Assembly: GCA_963573315.1 (NCBI GenBank)
Contig: OY752140.1
Location: 62,001-126,000, forward strand
Reading direction: 5' to 3'
Source of the DNA: Entomortierella parvispora
Lineage: Eukaryota; Mortierellomycota; Mortierellomycetes; Mortierellales; Mortierellaceae
Length of the DNA: 64,000 nucleotides
Part shown: piece after piece, positions 1 to 12,224 of the stretch
Numbering within the stretch: the first letter of the stretch is position 1
How the letters are laid out: every line of letters starts with the position of its first letter
The notes under the pieces: model-generated
Told to the model about the DNA's origin: nothing
Seen by the model: the letters and a program-made list of their open reading frames with translations, nothing else
The model's database searches: none
Translations under genes and position numbers: made by a program

Positions 1-3000
1 GACTCTTTGCACAATCGATAATCTTTTGAGCAGCCCAGGTTCCGTTCTTGTGAACTCCAATCGAGGCCAGGTGAGGGGCAATCAGCTCGAGCATCTTTGT
101 CTTTTGTGGCTCCGAGCAGCGTTCAAACAACTTTTGCATCACAGTGTTTCCAATGTAGTCTATGTCGACACGACACAAAGAGCGGATCAGTTTTCCTGTT
201 CAGACTCTCAAAAAAAGAAAACAGTACTTCATCTTTGAGCACATCTAGCAAATTCTTACCACTGCAAAGCTCCACGCACTCGTCCATGCACTCGTTCGAG
301 AGACTATCAAGCTCCTTGACTGTGCAATGACCACTGTCGAGTCTCTTTCTGATCTCACGCAGGCGTGGCGCATCCAGTCGTCGATGAGGCGAGGGTTCCG
401 CAACAGGTGGAATGGAGGAAAAGTAAATCACGGGTTCTGAAGAGCTGGGTGTGAGGGTTTCCTGCGCCTCAGAGTCGTCGTCTGTACTGAATTCTTTCAG
501 CATGGCTAACCGCTCATAGGCAGGATCTTCGATCGGAGCAGAATCCTGGTCATGACCAAAGGATGGAGGGCTTTTCGTGGCCATCGTCATCAGAGCCAAC
601 ATACGGTCCAGCTCTGTGGGCCCATCGGCCTCGCGTCTCGTCGCCCTTCCAGCAGAGGCATTCGACATTCGCATCTCGCCATTCATATCCAAAGAGTCGC
701 CATGGCCAGGGGAGGGACTGTCACTAGGTGATTGTTTCGCTGGCACCTTTGCAAACCCAATCCGAACAGCTCCTGTGCCTGGTCCAAACACTTCTTGACC
801 ATGCATGACCTTTTTGGCGAGGACGGCATCTTCCATATTCTCAAAGTTGATGAATCCACATGATTTGTGAGTAAGGACGCGAGCAGATTCGATGTTTCCA
901 AAGTGAGAAAACACTGCATGCAAAGAAGACGGTGTGGCCGACGCGGGAATGTTTCCGAGCCCTATAATAACAAACATTCAGGGTCAGTGATGCTGCACAA
1001 GAGGAGACGGCAAAAAGAAAGAAACACGGTCACGTTGAGAAATGACTTACATAATGCACGAGTTGGGTGCAGCACTGGAGCATCCGCATTTGCCATTAGC
1101 TCGGCCTTTCCGTAGCCAACACGCACAGTTGCATTGCCGATCCGGCCCCCTCTGCGCTCTGAGATGTCTTCTTTAGCCCGCATGGCATCTTCGACCCTTG
1201 TAAAGTTGATGAAGGCACACTCTTTGTCGGGGATCACCTTGAGCGATTCGACAGGTCCAAAGGCACTGAACACTTGCATCAGGTCGTTGGTTGTGAAGTT
1301 TGGATCCACGTTGCCAATCCATAGTGATCTTGTTGGGATCTGTTGCGTCACTGCTGCAGCGGCCGAAGAGAGACCCAGGTCATGATGATCCTACAGATGA
1401 CGAAAGAAGACGAAAAGGACCTTGTGAGACAATGATCCAGCATCAGGTTGGACAACATATGACAAAAGGAAAAAAGAAAGTCGCAGGAAGTGCTGACAGA
1501 TTGGGGCCAGACCACGGATAAATGACTTGTGGCGGCGGCATGGTGGTGAAACACAGCTACACACACAACCACACTTGTCCCTCCTCGGAGCGCGATCCCT
1601 CTCGCTCCAATGGTGGCACCCAAAGAAGTGTGGAGCCAGTCCCAAAATAAACCGAAAAAAATAAATTAAAAATAATTAACGGTCCCGTCCTCCCATCCCC
1701 CCCTTCCAGCCCACCCGTCTCCCGCAGTGATGTCGTCGTGTCGAATCCTAATTGATGCTCTGTTGTTCCCCTATGTGCTGTCCTCGACTTTTTAAAATGA
1801 ATGGCGGAGAGGAGGCAAACAGCCCAAAGAGTGTTCGGTGCATCACTCCCACACTGCCTCTCCACCCCTCTTTCTCTTTCCGTGGCAAGTGTGGTTTTTT
1901 TAGGGGAAGCGCGCTGACAATGGTGTTTCGTCCATAGATCTCTCCTTGGACCCCTGGCCCCAGGCCTCTTCATGCCTCCTGAAAATTGCTCTCTTTCTCT
2001 CACTTTCTCTCTCTCTCTCAGCTTTTCTTCGTGACATAACAAACATCGTGAGAATTAAATTTTCCAACCATGAACCCTACCTGGATCAAATCGCCGCTGT
2101 TCGGGAGACTTTGATTAGACCCGCTGTTGTTGCTGTTGACTTGGTCATGCATCCCACCATTGCCATTAAGATTGCCAAAGGCCACGTCTTCCAGACTCCT
2201 TCCACTGTAGCTACTGCTGTGTTGATGACCGGGGCGCTGAGGTTTTGAGTAGAGCTGAGAGGATGATGGCTGTTGATGTGACGTTGACTGTAACTGTTTC
2301 CCGAGCTGTGGGTTGTAGCCGAGGGAGAGCGAATGGCTATGGCTGAGGCCGCTGTTTGTGGCTGTGTTGGCGTTGGAGTTGCCGCCGCCTTGGATCTGAC
2401 CTTTGTCGCCAGGCACAGACGAGATACCATTGACAATATCAGCCAACATGTCGGCGCCTGCGCTTGTTGTACGCTGGTGAGTCTGTCTCGCCTTCATGTC
2501 GCTGTAGCTTCGAGGTCCTGCGTTGGCAAACTTGCGCTGCTCGTCCGCAATATCATTAGGGATCTCAAGAAAGCCCATACTGATGGCTCTGGGTCGAGAG
2601 TGCGTCTGTTGAAAAGACTGGAATTGAACAACGCCTCCTGCCGTTGTGGGGTAAGTGCCGATGGCACCACAAGCGCCGGAAGATGGAGAGCTGGAGTTCA
2701 GCTGCCCTACATCGTCCTCGTGCTCGTCCTCTAGAACTTCCTGGTAGGCCGGCGTTGCTGACACAGAGTAGGATCGGATCCGGTTTGCAAAACTCACGCT
2801 ATTCGGCATCAGCAACGAGTGCGCCAATGATTTTTCCAGTCGGATTTCTGTGTTGCCACCTCCTTGCTTGTTCAGACCATTGAGGCCTCCTCCGATGGCC
2901 GGAAGGGTGCTGTGGCCGCCATTGAGGTTGCTCAGGCTATTGCTTCTGTTGACAAGGCTGCTACTACCTTGGCCCATCGAAGTAGATGCAGAAGGGGGCG

Positions 3001-3889
3001 AGGGCAGACCACGACCTGCGCCCATGTCCAGATGTGAGAGTGCAGACGACGCAAAGGAAGCGGATCTACTGCGCAAGTCGACCCCGATGCGATGGCCTCC
3101 TGCGTGGAGCGAGGATGAAACGGATCCTGGTCCTCCGATGCTGCCGATACTGTTGCCGGACCCAAGACTGAGGCTTGCTGCGCGATGGTGCTGATTATGC
3201 TGATGATGGTGCTGGAGGTGGCTGCTGCTGGTGTTACTATCATTGCTGTTCAAGAGATGGCTGCCGCTGGAGCCAGTCTGGACGGGGTCGTCTAGTCCAA
3301 GGGCGTCGAGCGTACTCATGATGGCATTCTCGTTCTCAGAGTCAAAGAGCATCTCGCGCGTCGTGGGTGTCGTTGCAGGGCGGTCGCCGTTGGGCGAGCC
3401 AGGATCACCCCAGGAGGAAGCAAAGATGGAGGGACCAAAGGCGGCGGATATGGACGCGGACGGCAGCGTCAAGGACCCGGATCGATGACGGTTCGATAGC
3501 TGTGGGGGGACGAGCAGACTCGGTGTGCGGCGCAGGGGCCTCTGGGTGCCGGGTGGGTTCTTGCCGCCGAGCGAGAAGGCGGCGGTGGGGGTCGAGAGAG
3601 AGGAGGACGAGGTCGAGTGATGGAGATGATCGTGAAGGAACGGCGACGGACGCGCGCCCATGGACGGCAAGGTGTCGGCACGGGCTCGACGCGCGGCAGC
3701 AAAGGACGGGATCGCCATTGCAATGTCGGCGGACGTGGTTGTGATTATGGGCATGGCGTTGGCGTTGGATGAGGATGGATCATTACCAGCATTGAGCGAG
3801 TTGATGAGGAGATGGTCCCTCTCGCCGTGGGCCTGGGTATGATTCAGGCCATGACCTCCTGGCTGGACCATGGCCGCAGGAAGGTCCAT
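1..3889 (-). CDS. RRM + Pumilio-repeat RNA-binding protein (JSN1/PUF2-like), 3' end outside window
   Basis: Likely a cytoplasmic mRNA-binding regulator of the JSN1/PUF2 class, which controls decay or localisation of target mRNAs. Exons read from sequence: 3889-2081, 1390-1051, 961-260 and 195-<1; phase is kept at every junction. Residues 1-603 are low-complexity and rich in Ser, Asn, Gly and His. Two RRMs follow: the first (about residues 620-697) opens with SLWIGNV, the second (about 713-790) with ALWLGNI and spans an intron. The last visible exon begins a Pumilio region (DYIGNTVMQKLFERC, then a second helix pair ending in WAAQKIIDCAK). The first ATG in this frame is at 3889; the frame stays open upstream across a (TTG)n tract but has no earlier ATG. 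Intron 1 is unusually long (690 nt) and pyrimidine-rich. The C-terminal Puf repeats are beyond the left edge. Confidence 0.85.
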
Positions 3890-5087
3890 GTGAATGATTA
3901 TTGTTGTTGTTGTTGTTGTTGTTGTCGCTTGCAAAAGAAGGAAGGAAGGAAGGAGGAAGGGACAAGGACGAGACGACAGACAACAACAAAATTAGATTAG
4001 AAGGAGAAACAATGAATGGGTAGAGGAAGAGGAGGAGGAGGAAAGGAAAGAAGGAAGGAAGGAAGAAAGAAGAGAAGGAAGGTGAAGGAAGGAAGGAGAA
4101 CGAATGTATTGAATGAAAAGAGAAAAAAGAAAGGAAGAAAGAGAGAGGGGGGACCATGACGCATGCACATTTGCATCGTGTCTTCTTTTCTTTTCTTTGC
4201 CCTTCTCCCGTGGTGAGTGGCTACTCGCTCCCTCGGAGGGACAACCGACAGCCCATGGTGCGCCTCCGATGCAGACAGACAGACAACCATACCATGCAAT
4301 AAACCAATGCGTGAAGCTCCATCGCTGGTTGTGTGTTCGAGGGCGTGAGTGCGTGTGCGTGTGTGTGTGGTTGTGTGATACCTTTTTGGATATTATTGTG
4401 CCCTGCTGTTGCTGCACCCCCATTGCCATGTCTCCTCCCTTCTGTTGTGCCGTCTTGTCTGTTTCCGTCTGTTGTCTTTCTGTTCGTCTGTTTGCAGTGG
4501 TTGTTGCTGTTGCTGCTGTTGTGCAGTTGTGCTGTGCTGTCTCTGCTGGCTCTTTCCAGCTGGTCATCCTCCTCTCTGTTTCTTCCACGCTGTTTGCTCC
4601 TTTCTTCCCTTTTGGGCTCCCTTTCTACCCCTCCTTTCCTCTTCCCCCTCCTCTTCTCCTTCTCGAAATGGGGAAACCAACCGCCTGGAAGCGGGTCTGT
4701 TGTGTCAGTTTGTTTCTCTCTTTCACACACCCATCCCAACAAGGGCCCATTGCGTTGTTTCCGAGTTGCCCCCTTTTTTGATTTTTGCGTTCTTTTTTTT
4801 TTTTTTTTTTTTTTTCATTCTCTTTCTTTTCTTTCCTTTTCTTTTCTTGTCATCTTTTCATCTGCAGGTTGTATTGGATGCATGATTTTTTTATTGCACA
4901 TGAACTATATGAGTGGAGTGGAGTGGGAGTAGGAGTGGGGAGGGGTGGAGTGGGGCGAGAGAGCAAAGAAGACGCGAACCAAAATGGCTGAAAAAGGGAA
5001 AGAGTGGGGGAAGAAGAACAACGGAGCCAAGGAACAAATAAAAAAGAGTGGAGTGGGAGAGCGGTAGCACGGGCACAAGACCCGGAT
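3890..5087. other. Intergenic, low-complexity promoter region
   Basis: About 1.2 kb between the start of the RRM/Pumilio gene and the stop of the carnitine acetyltransferase gene. It holds a (TTG)n tract near 3900, GGAA/AGGA-rich purine runs, CT-rich stretches and a T tract of about 26 nt near 4790-4815. It probably includes the promoter and 5' UTR of the Pumilio gene and the 3' UTR of the acyltransferase gene. The ORFs here are products of low-complexity sequence and I support none as genes. Confidence 0.6.
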
Positions 5088-8000
5088 CTACCGTTTCGGG
5101 GTCGTTGGAGGTGACAAAGAGCCTTTGCTGCTTTGACTGACGTTGCTGTGGATGCTGTTGTTGCCGGCGATATTGCTACCGCTACCGCTGCCATTGCCGC
5201 TGTTGAGATTGGATCCTCGGCGAGATCGGAGACGGCCAAGGACACTCTCCTCGCCCATCAGAATACTAAAGAACGTCCTCTTGGCCCCAGAGTCGCTTCT
5301 CGGACGCGTCATTCCAGACTGTTGGCTCTGAGATCGCGACCGAGTTCCTCCCGAGGTGACCGAGGACGACATTGAGAGCAAAGAGCCCGAAGACCCCGTA
5401 GTCTGAATGCCAGGACGGGACAGTACCGCCGCTTTGGCCTTTGGCGAGCCAGGAGTCACATCATCAAACGCAATGTCATCAATTCCTGACCAATATTTCT
5501 CCTGTGCAATGGCCATGGCACTTCGCGCCAGAGCTGTGCGCAGAACAGGATCATTCTTCTGGAAGAAAAGACTTGTTCTTGGTGCGGGTTGGTTCAGAGG
5601 GGCAGGCGATGGACTCCTCGAGATCAAGATGGCCAAATCTCCTGCGGCTGCGCTGGGCGACATGCCAGACTCTGCTGCCTCTGCTGCTGCTTTCTCTGCT
5701 GCCGCGGCCGCTGCTGCTGCCGCCTGGGCCGCCTCCGCCTTCTCAATCTTGCGCACCTCTTCAAACGTAAACTTCATTTCTTCGAGTGCGTCCACAATGT
5801 GCTGGCCCAGATCCTTGGATCCCAATTTCAGACTTGTAATACAAAAGAAGAGCTCGGATTCCTTGACCATGTACGCACATCCATAGCCATCAGGAACGAC
5901 CTCGCCCCATCCATAAGCAGTAAAGCAATCGTCCGAGATTTGAGAGGTGGAAAGTCTCCAACGGCAGGCGCGACTAAAGACGGGATCTTTAAACAACGCA
6001 GGCTCTTCCTCGTCCTTGCCTCGGATCAGCCTCAGACCCAACATGTGTCGATCGACAGCTTGGCCATCCACCGCCCAGGCAGTGTACTGAGCATGCCGCG
6101 CTACAGCTGCACGGCAGGCCGCGGCCCTTTCTCGGAGACTCTTTTCGGGATCATCCATGGCTTCGCAGAAGGCCTTGCTCTCGATTGAGCACGAGCGCGC
6201 AGTCTCTGTTCGTCCGTGGCGGTATTTGCGTGTGGCTGCTGACTCATAGGTGGCGACTAGCCCCCCATGCTTGCGGTAGTAAGCGAGTTGGAGAGCCATC
6301 TGAACATATGCGTCGGGAGACATCTTGAAGGTCTTGATGAGGCCCTTTCCGTAACTCTTGAACTCTGTTGGCACCATCTCGTGCGCGGCCGCCGTCGCTT
6401 CGAATGAGCTTTTGGCAGCTACAATGGCTCGCTCCACCGCGGGACTCGATATAAAATTCAGTGGCAGGGGCTTGTCCAGGGCAGAGGCACATTCGTACAG
6501 ATCCTCCGCGTTCAAGTTTCTGAAATCGGGCAAGGGTCGAGCCTGGGCCTCATCAATGAGGTAGCGACAGAGACGAGATGTTGGGGTGGCGTCCATCTTT
6601 GAGTGTTCACCGTTCATACCAGCGCGGCCGTTCGCAAAGACGATCAATTGGAAGCACTTGTCAAACCAGCGACTGACACCGTCTCCATGCCAGCACGCAC
6701 GTGAAAACTCCTCACAGGTCGCAGGGGAGGAAGCATCGAGACAGAGGACAAACATGGAGGTCTCGATCTTGGCCATGTGTGCCTTGTTCGATGTGTGTGC
6801 TTCAAAGAGGGTGACTCTGTCCCGTGCTGCCTGGTCGCGCTGGCCAGTAGAGAGGATGCCGATGGCAGGCGCCGTCGAAATGTCGTCGTCCGCCATCTTC
6901 TTGATACGCTCCAGTTGAATCATGATCTCGCGTGGACTCAACACCGAGGAAGGTTTGCCCGGGAGATGAAGTGTCTCAAAGATGTAAAACTTTCCGTTCC
7001 TCACCACGCAGATGTGATTGTTGGCGTCTGTGGGGTAACCAACAGCCGAGTCGGCCTCCAGACCCGAGATACGACTGTAGTTGAACAGGTAGTTGTACAT
7101 GTTCATGCAGAAGGGCGCGTTCCTGGCCATGTCGGGAGTGAGCGTGCGGCTACATTGTAGGCAAAGGTGGGCGGTACAAGGAGGAAAGGAGGGGTTAGTG
7201 CACTGTCCCCATCTGGTTTATCTTTATCCATCGTCCTCGTCGTCATCCTTTTGCTTTTCAGCCGTTGTTCCGAGCATCCCTTGCAAAAGCGATCATTATC
7301 GCCGTGCTTGTTTGGCTCGTCCCTCACTTTCCCGGAAATCCAAAATAGGCAACAGCACGCGCTCTGCTCCACGCGCATGTGCTACTACTGACACTCACGG
7401 AATGCGGCATGCTCTTGTGTCTGTATAATAAAGGCTCTCATCCCCTCCAGTCCATCAAGCGTAATCTGTTTTTCTCCACTGTCCAGTGTCCACAGCTTTT
7501 AAAAAAAAGGTGGAGGAGAGCGGCCAAAGAAACATCGACGAGCGGGATGGAAATGATGGCATGGGAACTTACGTTGCAATCAATTGACGGAATTCGAGCG
7601 CCAAGCTTACCAACAGGGCAGCACGGGCGGTTTGAGTGGGAACACGAGGGTCGTCCTGGAATCCGAAATAGTAGTTGACAAAGAAGGTGGACGAATCCCG
7701 GTGTGTAAAGTATGCCCAGTCGTCCCACCACTCTGCCAGCCAGCTGGTGTTTCTTCTCTCGCAGCTCTGGGCATGTGCGCGCAGTCGATGATCTAGATCT
7801 ACATGGTTTGACTTGAAATCCTGAACTGCAGCGCGAGTGCGTTCATACTCCTCATCGGTAGTAAGGGGGCGGACAGTGTCCAGGTACCGATCCAGAGTCT
7901 GATCCAGAGGAGGGATGGGCAGGGAGGGAAGCTCGGATTGGCCCTTGTCCATGACGGCCACCATGGGAGGAGGAGTGTCGAGAAGGTGAGAGGGACCAAG

Positions 8001-8120
8001 GACAGGCGACGGCTCTGGAGAGTTCTTCGCAGACTTGTTCATGTTCGGGATGGGTCCGGTGTGGAGAAGTGAAACCGTGGGTCCACGAGCCAAGGGCCGA
8101 TGGAGGTTGTTGGGAGGCAT
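5088..8120 (-). CDS. YAT2: Carnitine O-acetyltransferase, YAT2-like
   Basis: Transfers acetyl groups between CoA and carnitine, feeding the acetyl-carnitine shuttle between cytosol, peroxisome and mitochondrion. Two exons, 8120-7573 and 7149-5088, joined in phase across a 423-nt intron, give 869 aa. Family hallmarks are visible: the N-terminal fold ending near the intron (WDDWAY), the catalytic histidine in NGEHSKMDA (about H365), the TYESAATRKYRHGRTE block, and the STS substrate motif (about 583-585). After about residue 650 there is an Ala-rich coiled stretch and a long Ser-rich tail ending TTPKR. There is no C-terminal AKL-type peroxisomal signal and no clear mitochondrial presequence, so a cytosolic YAT2-type enzyme fits best; the length (yeast Yat2 about 920 aa) agrees. 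The start at 8120 is the first ATG after the pyrimidine-rich leader. The gene symbol is by similarity and could be another family member. Confidence 0.88.
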
Positions 8121-9228
8121 GGTGAAGTCGAATAGACCGCGGCGACTGAATGAGGGAGAGAGGAGAGGAGAGGAGAGGAGAAGGGAAATGAGAAAGAGAG
8201 AAAGAAAGAAATAAAGGAAGAGCAAGAAGAAAGTAACCAAGAGACAAGGCACAAAAGGCAAGAACAGAAAAACAGGGAAAAGAACAAAACGGGCGCACGG
8301 GGAATCGGATTTTTATCTGTCTTCATGTGGCTGTTATTGTTCTGACCCCCCTCTCTTCCCTGGAGTGCACTGCATGGCCCTGCTCTTCCATGTCTCTCGC
8401 TCTCGCTCTTCCCTGCAGATCCTTTTCTTTGCTCAGTAACAATTCCAACAGGATGGATGTCCGACCTGTCCAGTGATCCCATATCTCAACCGCCATCCTT
8501 TTTGTTTTCCTGGTCGTCGTGCCAATCCTGCTCTGAGATTCCTGCACTGCAATTGATCCTCGGCTTTATTTGACCATGCTTTGAAAAGAGTCGAATCTTG
8601 TTGCTCCTTCCTTGAGCGACGGGTCCTGAGTATGCTGCATCCTTGACAGAGAGCAAGAGATGAAAAATGAGAGGCACACGTTGTGAAGAGGAGGATCACG
8701 AGCGAGAGTGGAGAGAAAGTGCGGGATAAAGAGGGAAAGAGTGGAAGAAGAGAAGAAAAGGAGGAGGAGGAGGAAGAGAAGAGAAGGAAGACAAAGAGAA
8801 GGAAGAGAACAAACAGACGGCTGCCTCGTAAAGTATCGTGTTGCCCGTCTGTCTGTCGATCCGACCCTTCCGTCGGTCGATGCTTGTGCACGCACACGAC
8901 CCGCGATGCCACCATTCCAGCCCGATGGGGTTTCTGCTGGCGGCAGGGATGTGTGCGGATGGATTCAGGTAGGTATAGGTATAGTAGGATACGTACTGGG
9001 TGTGGGGTGCAGGAGGGCGAATCTTTGGAGCCATCCTACAAAAGCCAGCCAGCCAACCAGCCTGTGTATTTGCAAACAAGCAGGTCACCCTCGCTAAAGA
9101 GCACTTTCTCTGGATCGATTTTTTTTTCCTCTTTTCCTTTCCCTTCCTGCGCCCACGGACGGACAGAGAGAGACAAAAGTGAATCGAATCCTTGGATCAC
9201 TCTCTTCCATCACCCCCATCCTTCTCCA
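8121..9228. other. Divergent promoter region
   Basis: About 1.1 kb between two head-to-head genes (acetyltransferase on -, P-loop kinase on +). It is rich in GA/CT tracts, with long runs of GGAGAGGA near 8160-8220 and 8690-8800. ORFs crossing it, such as 8683-9723 (+) and 8433-8915 (-), are low-complexity and are not supported. No RNA gene was seen. Confidence 0.55.
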
Positions 9229-10355
9229 ATGTCCTCAAAGACCCCTGTCCAGAGAGTCCTCCTCCTCGTCGGCCCTCCCGGGTCTGGAAAGTCCACCTTT
9301 GCCAAGGCCTTGATCAGAGACTTTCCTGTAAAGCACCTTCCATTCCTCCCTCCCTTCCTACTTTCTCTTTCCTCTTCCTCTCTCTTTCTGCAGTCTCAAT
9401 CTCAACCTGCCACTTTCATTACTTGGTTGAACCACAGCATTAGATCCATGATGCCAGGCAATAGAGTCAAACTAACAATGCTTTCATTTTGCATCCTTCA
9501 TCATCATCATTGCCTCCCTCTCTTGATCCTCAACAGGAGTTTGTCCGCATCAACCAGGACGATCTCGGTGACAGACAGGCCTGCGAGGCCATGGCCTTGT
9601 CTGCCCTCCAAGCCAACAACCGCACCCAGTCCGTCGTCATTGACCGCTGCAACTTTGATGCTGACCAGCGCAAGGTCTGGCTCGGACTCGCCAAACAACT
9701 CTCTATCCCCGAAGTCGATGTGATCATCATGGATACCGAGTTTTACCACTGCAAAACCAGGATTCTCGCTCGCTCCGACCACCCCACCCAGGTCGAAGGC
9801 GCCAATGGAGTCGATGTGCTTCACAAATTCTTGGACATGATGACCCTCCCCACCTACTTTGAGGGCTTTACCAGGATCATGAGAGTCGAGCCCCAGCCCA
9901 CCGCCGAGTACTCGACCGAGGCCGTCAAGGAGATCATGGATCGTTTGAGCCAGGTGCAGCGCCCCGAGAACTTGGAAGTGCCCCGCTGGCAAAAGGAGGA
10001 TTTCTACTTCAAGACTCAGTACCATCGGGATGAGGAAGCCTACCGTGCTCGCAAGGCTGCCCAGTACCAGCAACACCATCAGCAAAAGACTGGACATTCC
10101 ACCGCCAACAACAAGGGACTCTTGGTTGACAGTGAGGGTTTCGCCATCAAGAAGCGTCCTGGTCAGAAGGAGGAGCCTTCTGCTCCCGCCCCCGTTCGTC
10201 CCCCCATGTTTGGAGGTGCTGGCGGTGGATGGAGAGCTCGTGAGGCGGCCAAGAAGGCACAGGAGCCCAAGAAGTTTGGTCCCACCCTTCATGAGATCCC
10301 CAAGCCCGCTGTTGCCAACCCCTTTGACCTTTTGGGTGATGGCGATGACGAGTAA
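9229..10355 (+). CDS. PNK-type P-loop kinase (AAA_33-like)
   Basis: A P-loop phosphotransferase resembling the kinase half of polynucleotide kinase and related nucleic-acid-end processing proteins; the substrate is not shown by the sequence. Two exons, 9229-9327 and 9537-10355, join in phase 0 to give 305 aa. The Walker A motif GPPGSGKST is at residues 15-23. The segment RINQDDLGDRQACE just after the splice junction, then VVIDRCNFDADQRKVW, is the usual second half of this fold. The C-terminal 100 residues are charged, with a Gln-rich patch and the end FDLLGDGDDE, probably unstructured. The longer frame that starts at 8683 runs through the promoter and is not the start; the ATG at 9229 directly precedes the P-loop. 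No phosphatase domain is fused, so it is not a full PNKP. Antisense frames across exon 2 are shadows. Confidence 0.8.
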
Positions 10356-10748
10356 TGGCCTTGCCTGACTATCAGATCCCAAGAAACACTCACGGCGGAC
10401 AGACTTGTGTCCCCTTTTTTTTGGATGATTCTCAAGAACCAAGAGTCCTTGTCTTTGGGCGATAATTGACGGCCCATGAGGACAAGGATAGCAAGAAAGC
10501 ATAGAGGAGCAGCAGTACGAGGAGGAGGAGGAGGAGACGAAGCGATTGTCCATCTCTATAGAATTATCTATTATTTTTTTTTATTCTTTTTTTTGCATTG
10601 CCACGCTGCATATCATAATTTTGTCCAATACAATAGAATTGTTTACCTTTTTTGTCAGATTCAAAACAGCCACCCCCCACATGGCCACATGGTCCACTTG
10701 GACATTGAGCCCTTTTCTCTCTCTCTTTCTCTCTCGCTGCAGCCCCCG
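10356..10748. other. Convergent 3' UTR region
   Basis: About 390 bp between two converging stop codons. It contains T-rich runs (near 10570-10600) and CTCT repeats (near 10717-10735) and no recognisable gene. Probably the 3' UTRs and polyadenylation regions of the kinase and F-box genes. Confidence 0.5.
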
Positions 10749-12224
10749 TCATACCGTGTGCCAATGACGCCACATCCCCAATGGACTGAGGGCTTTTCGG
10801 AGTGGAACTCCTTGTGAGTGTAGCCATTCCAGGGTGTCTTCTCGCACTGTGCGTAGACCGCGGATCAGAAGCAGGTCCAAATGTCGACAGCCGACCAACG
10901 ACCGGATGCTCTCGTCTGTTAGATCATAGCAATTGTTGAGACTCAAGATGGCCAGCCGAGCGTCTGCAGGGGACGAAGCAGCAGAGCGCGAGCTTGAGCG
11001 GCTGGTTTGCACCCCTGCTGGATGAGCAGCGACAGCAGCAGCAGCAGCAGCAGCGGGAGAGGTGGTAGTAGTGTGGAATGGCAGCAATTGAACTCCAGCT
11101 GCCACAGGCCCGAGCTGTGGGTGACCCCGCCCGCCAGCGATTGCTGAGATAGACTCGGGTGTCAAACTATAGCACTGGTCAAGGCGTAGCTCGTGGAGTT
11201 GAGAACATTGCTCCAACAGCCAGATCAGATCTTCATCTCCGATTTTCGTGTGCGTTAGATTCAACTTTCGCAGAGAGTGCAATGGTGGTGGCAGCGGTGG
11301 CCATGACGACCGAGATAATTTGTCGCCCATGGGTGTCGCCGTCATGGCCGAATCTAGCTGAGAGGGTGCGATATGAACGAGCTCTAGACATCCTTCCAGA
11401 TTGATCTCTTCGAGATGCGGCATCCACGGATAGAACCCAGAGAGATCGTGCAATTGCTGACAGTTTTTCAGATCCAAAATCGTGAGTTTGTTGCAGACAT
11501 GAAGAGGCGCCAGCGACCCTCCAGTCAAAGAAGTATTGGTAACATTGGGCACTGGGAAGGCAAAGAGAGCATTGGTATGAAGGTTGAGTCTCTTCAGGTG
11601 ATCAAAGGGATGAAGGATGAGCAGACGCAGGAGCTGGTTCAAGGAAGCGTCAGATTCCCATCCCTCGATCGACAGCTCCTGCATGCCCTCGGCAGATCGC
11701 GATCTCTTTGCTAGTGTGGTTGCGAAAGCGAGGAAAGAATCTTCTTTGGATTTGTATTCCTCGGTCGATCTTTTCCTTGACCCCGTGGCAACTGATTGGG
11801 GTGACAAAGCGGCAGCTATTGGACCATCTTCTGCACGCGCCATTCCCCCCGCCGCCGTGGTCGTTCTGCTGCTGCTGCTACTGCTGCTGCCGGGCAAGTT
11901 GGCGCTAATGGTCAATGACGAAGAGAGCCCGCCATCGAGTGCATACGAGCGCAAGCGCAGGTGTGAGTCAGAATGATGTTGTAGCAGCGCAGCAGCGAGT
12001 GACAGAGGTCGGTTAGCCTGTCCAGCATTCGCCAAAGACGAGGAGGAGGTCGCGTGGTGTGGTCGAGCCAGAAGAGCCAGGACAGGCCAGAAACATGGCT
12101 CGAGCACAAGGGTGTTAGCAGCAGACGAGACGAGGCGGAAGTTCAATCGATCGGTGTGAGAAGCAAGTCTGTGGAGGACCAGGATCTGGATCTCTGTGGG
12201 TAATTGGGCGAATGCAAAGTGCAT
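10749..12224 (-). CDS. F-box / leucine-rich-repeat protein
   Basis: Probable substrate receptor of an SCF ubiquitin ligase. A single exon of 491 aa begins MHFAFAQLPTEIQILVL, a typical F-box opening (about residues 7-45, LPTEIQ...RLASHTDRLNFRLVS...CFW). Residues 80-180 are Ser/Ala-rich and poorly conserved. From about residue 185 on, leucine-rich repeats of the RNI/AMN1 type are clear: LTILDLKNCQQLHDL, LEEINLEGCLELVHI, LRKLNLTHTKIGDEDLIWL, LHELRLDQCYSLTPESI and, near the end, LAILSLNNCYDLTDESI. An Ala/Ser-rich insert with triplet repeats interrupts the LRR array around residues 395-425. The start is the only ATG before the F-box. Target proteins cannot be told from sequence. Confidence 0.82.
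   Translation of the reverse strand: MHFAFAQLPTEIQILVLHRLASHTDRLNFRLVSSAANTLVLEPCFWPVLALLARPHHATSSSSLANAGQANRPLSLAAALLQHHSDSHLRLRSYALDGGLSSSLTISANLPGSSSSSSSRTTTAAGGMARAEDGPIAAALSPQSVATGSRKRSTEEYKSKEDSFLAFATTLAKRSRSAEGMQELSIEGWESDASLNQLLRLLILHPFDHLKRLNLHTNALFAFPVPNVTNTSLTGGSLAPLHVCNKLTILDLKNCQQLHDLSGFYPWMPHLEEINLEGCLELVHIAPSQLDSAMTATPMGDKLSRSSWPPLPPPLHSLRKLNLTHTKIGDEDLIWLLEQCSQLHELRLDQCYSLTPESISAIAGGRGHPQLGPVAAGVQLLPFHTTTTSPAAAAAAAVAAHPAGVQTSRSSSRSAASSPADARLAILSLNNCYDLTDESIRSLVGCRHLDLLLIRGLRTVREDTLEWLHSQGVPLRKALSPLGMWRHWHTV

Noticed and set aside
683..919. Minus and plus frames overlapping the second RRM
   Set aside because: Shadows of the RRM exon in other frames.
9507..10553. 348-codon antisense frame over the P-loop kinase
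   Set aside because: The sense strand has the conserved kinase motifs; the antisense protein is low-complexity Leu/Gly and matches nothing I recognise.
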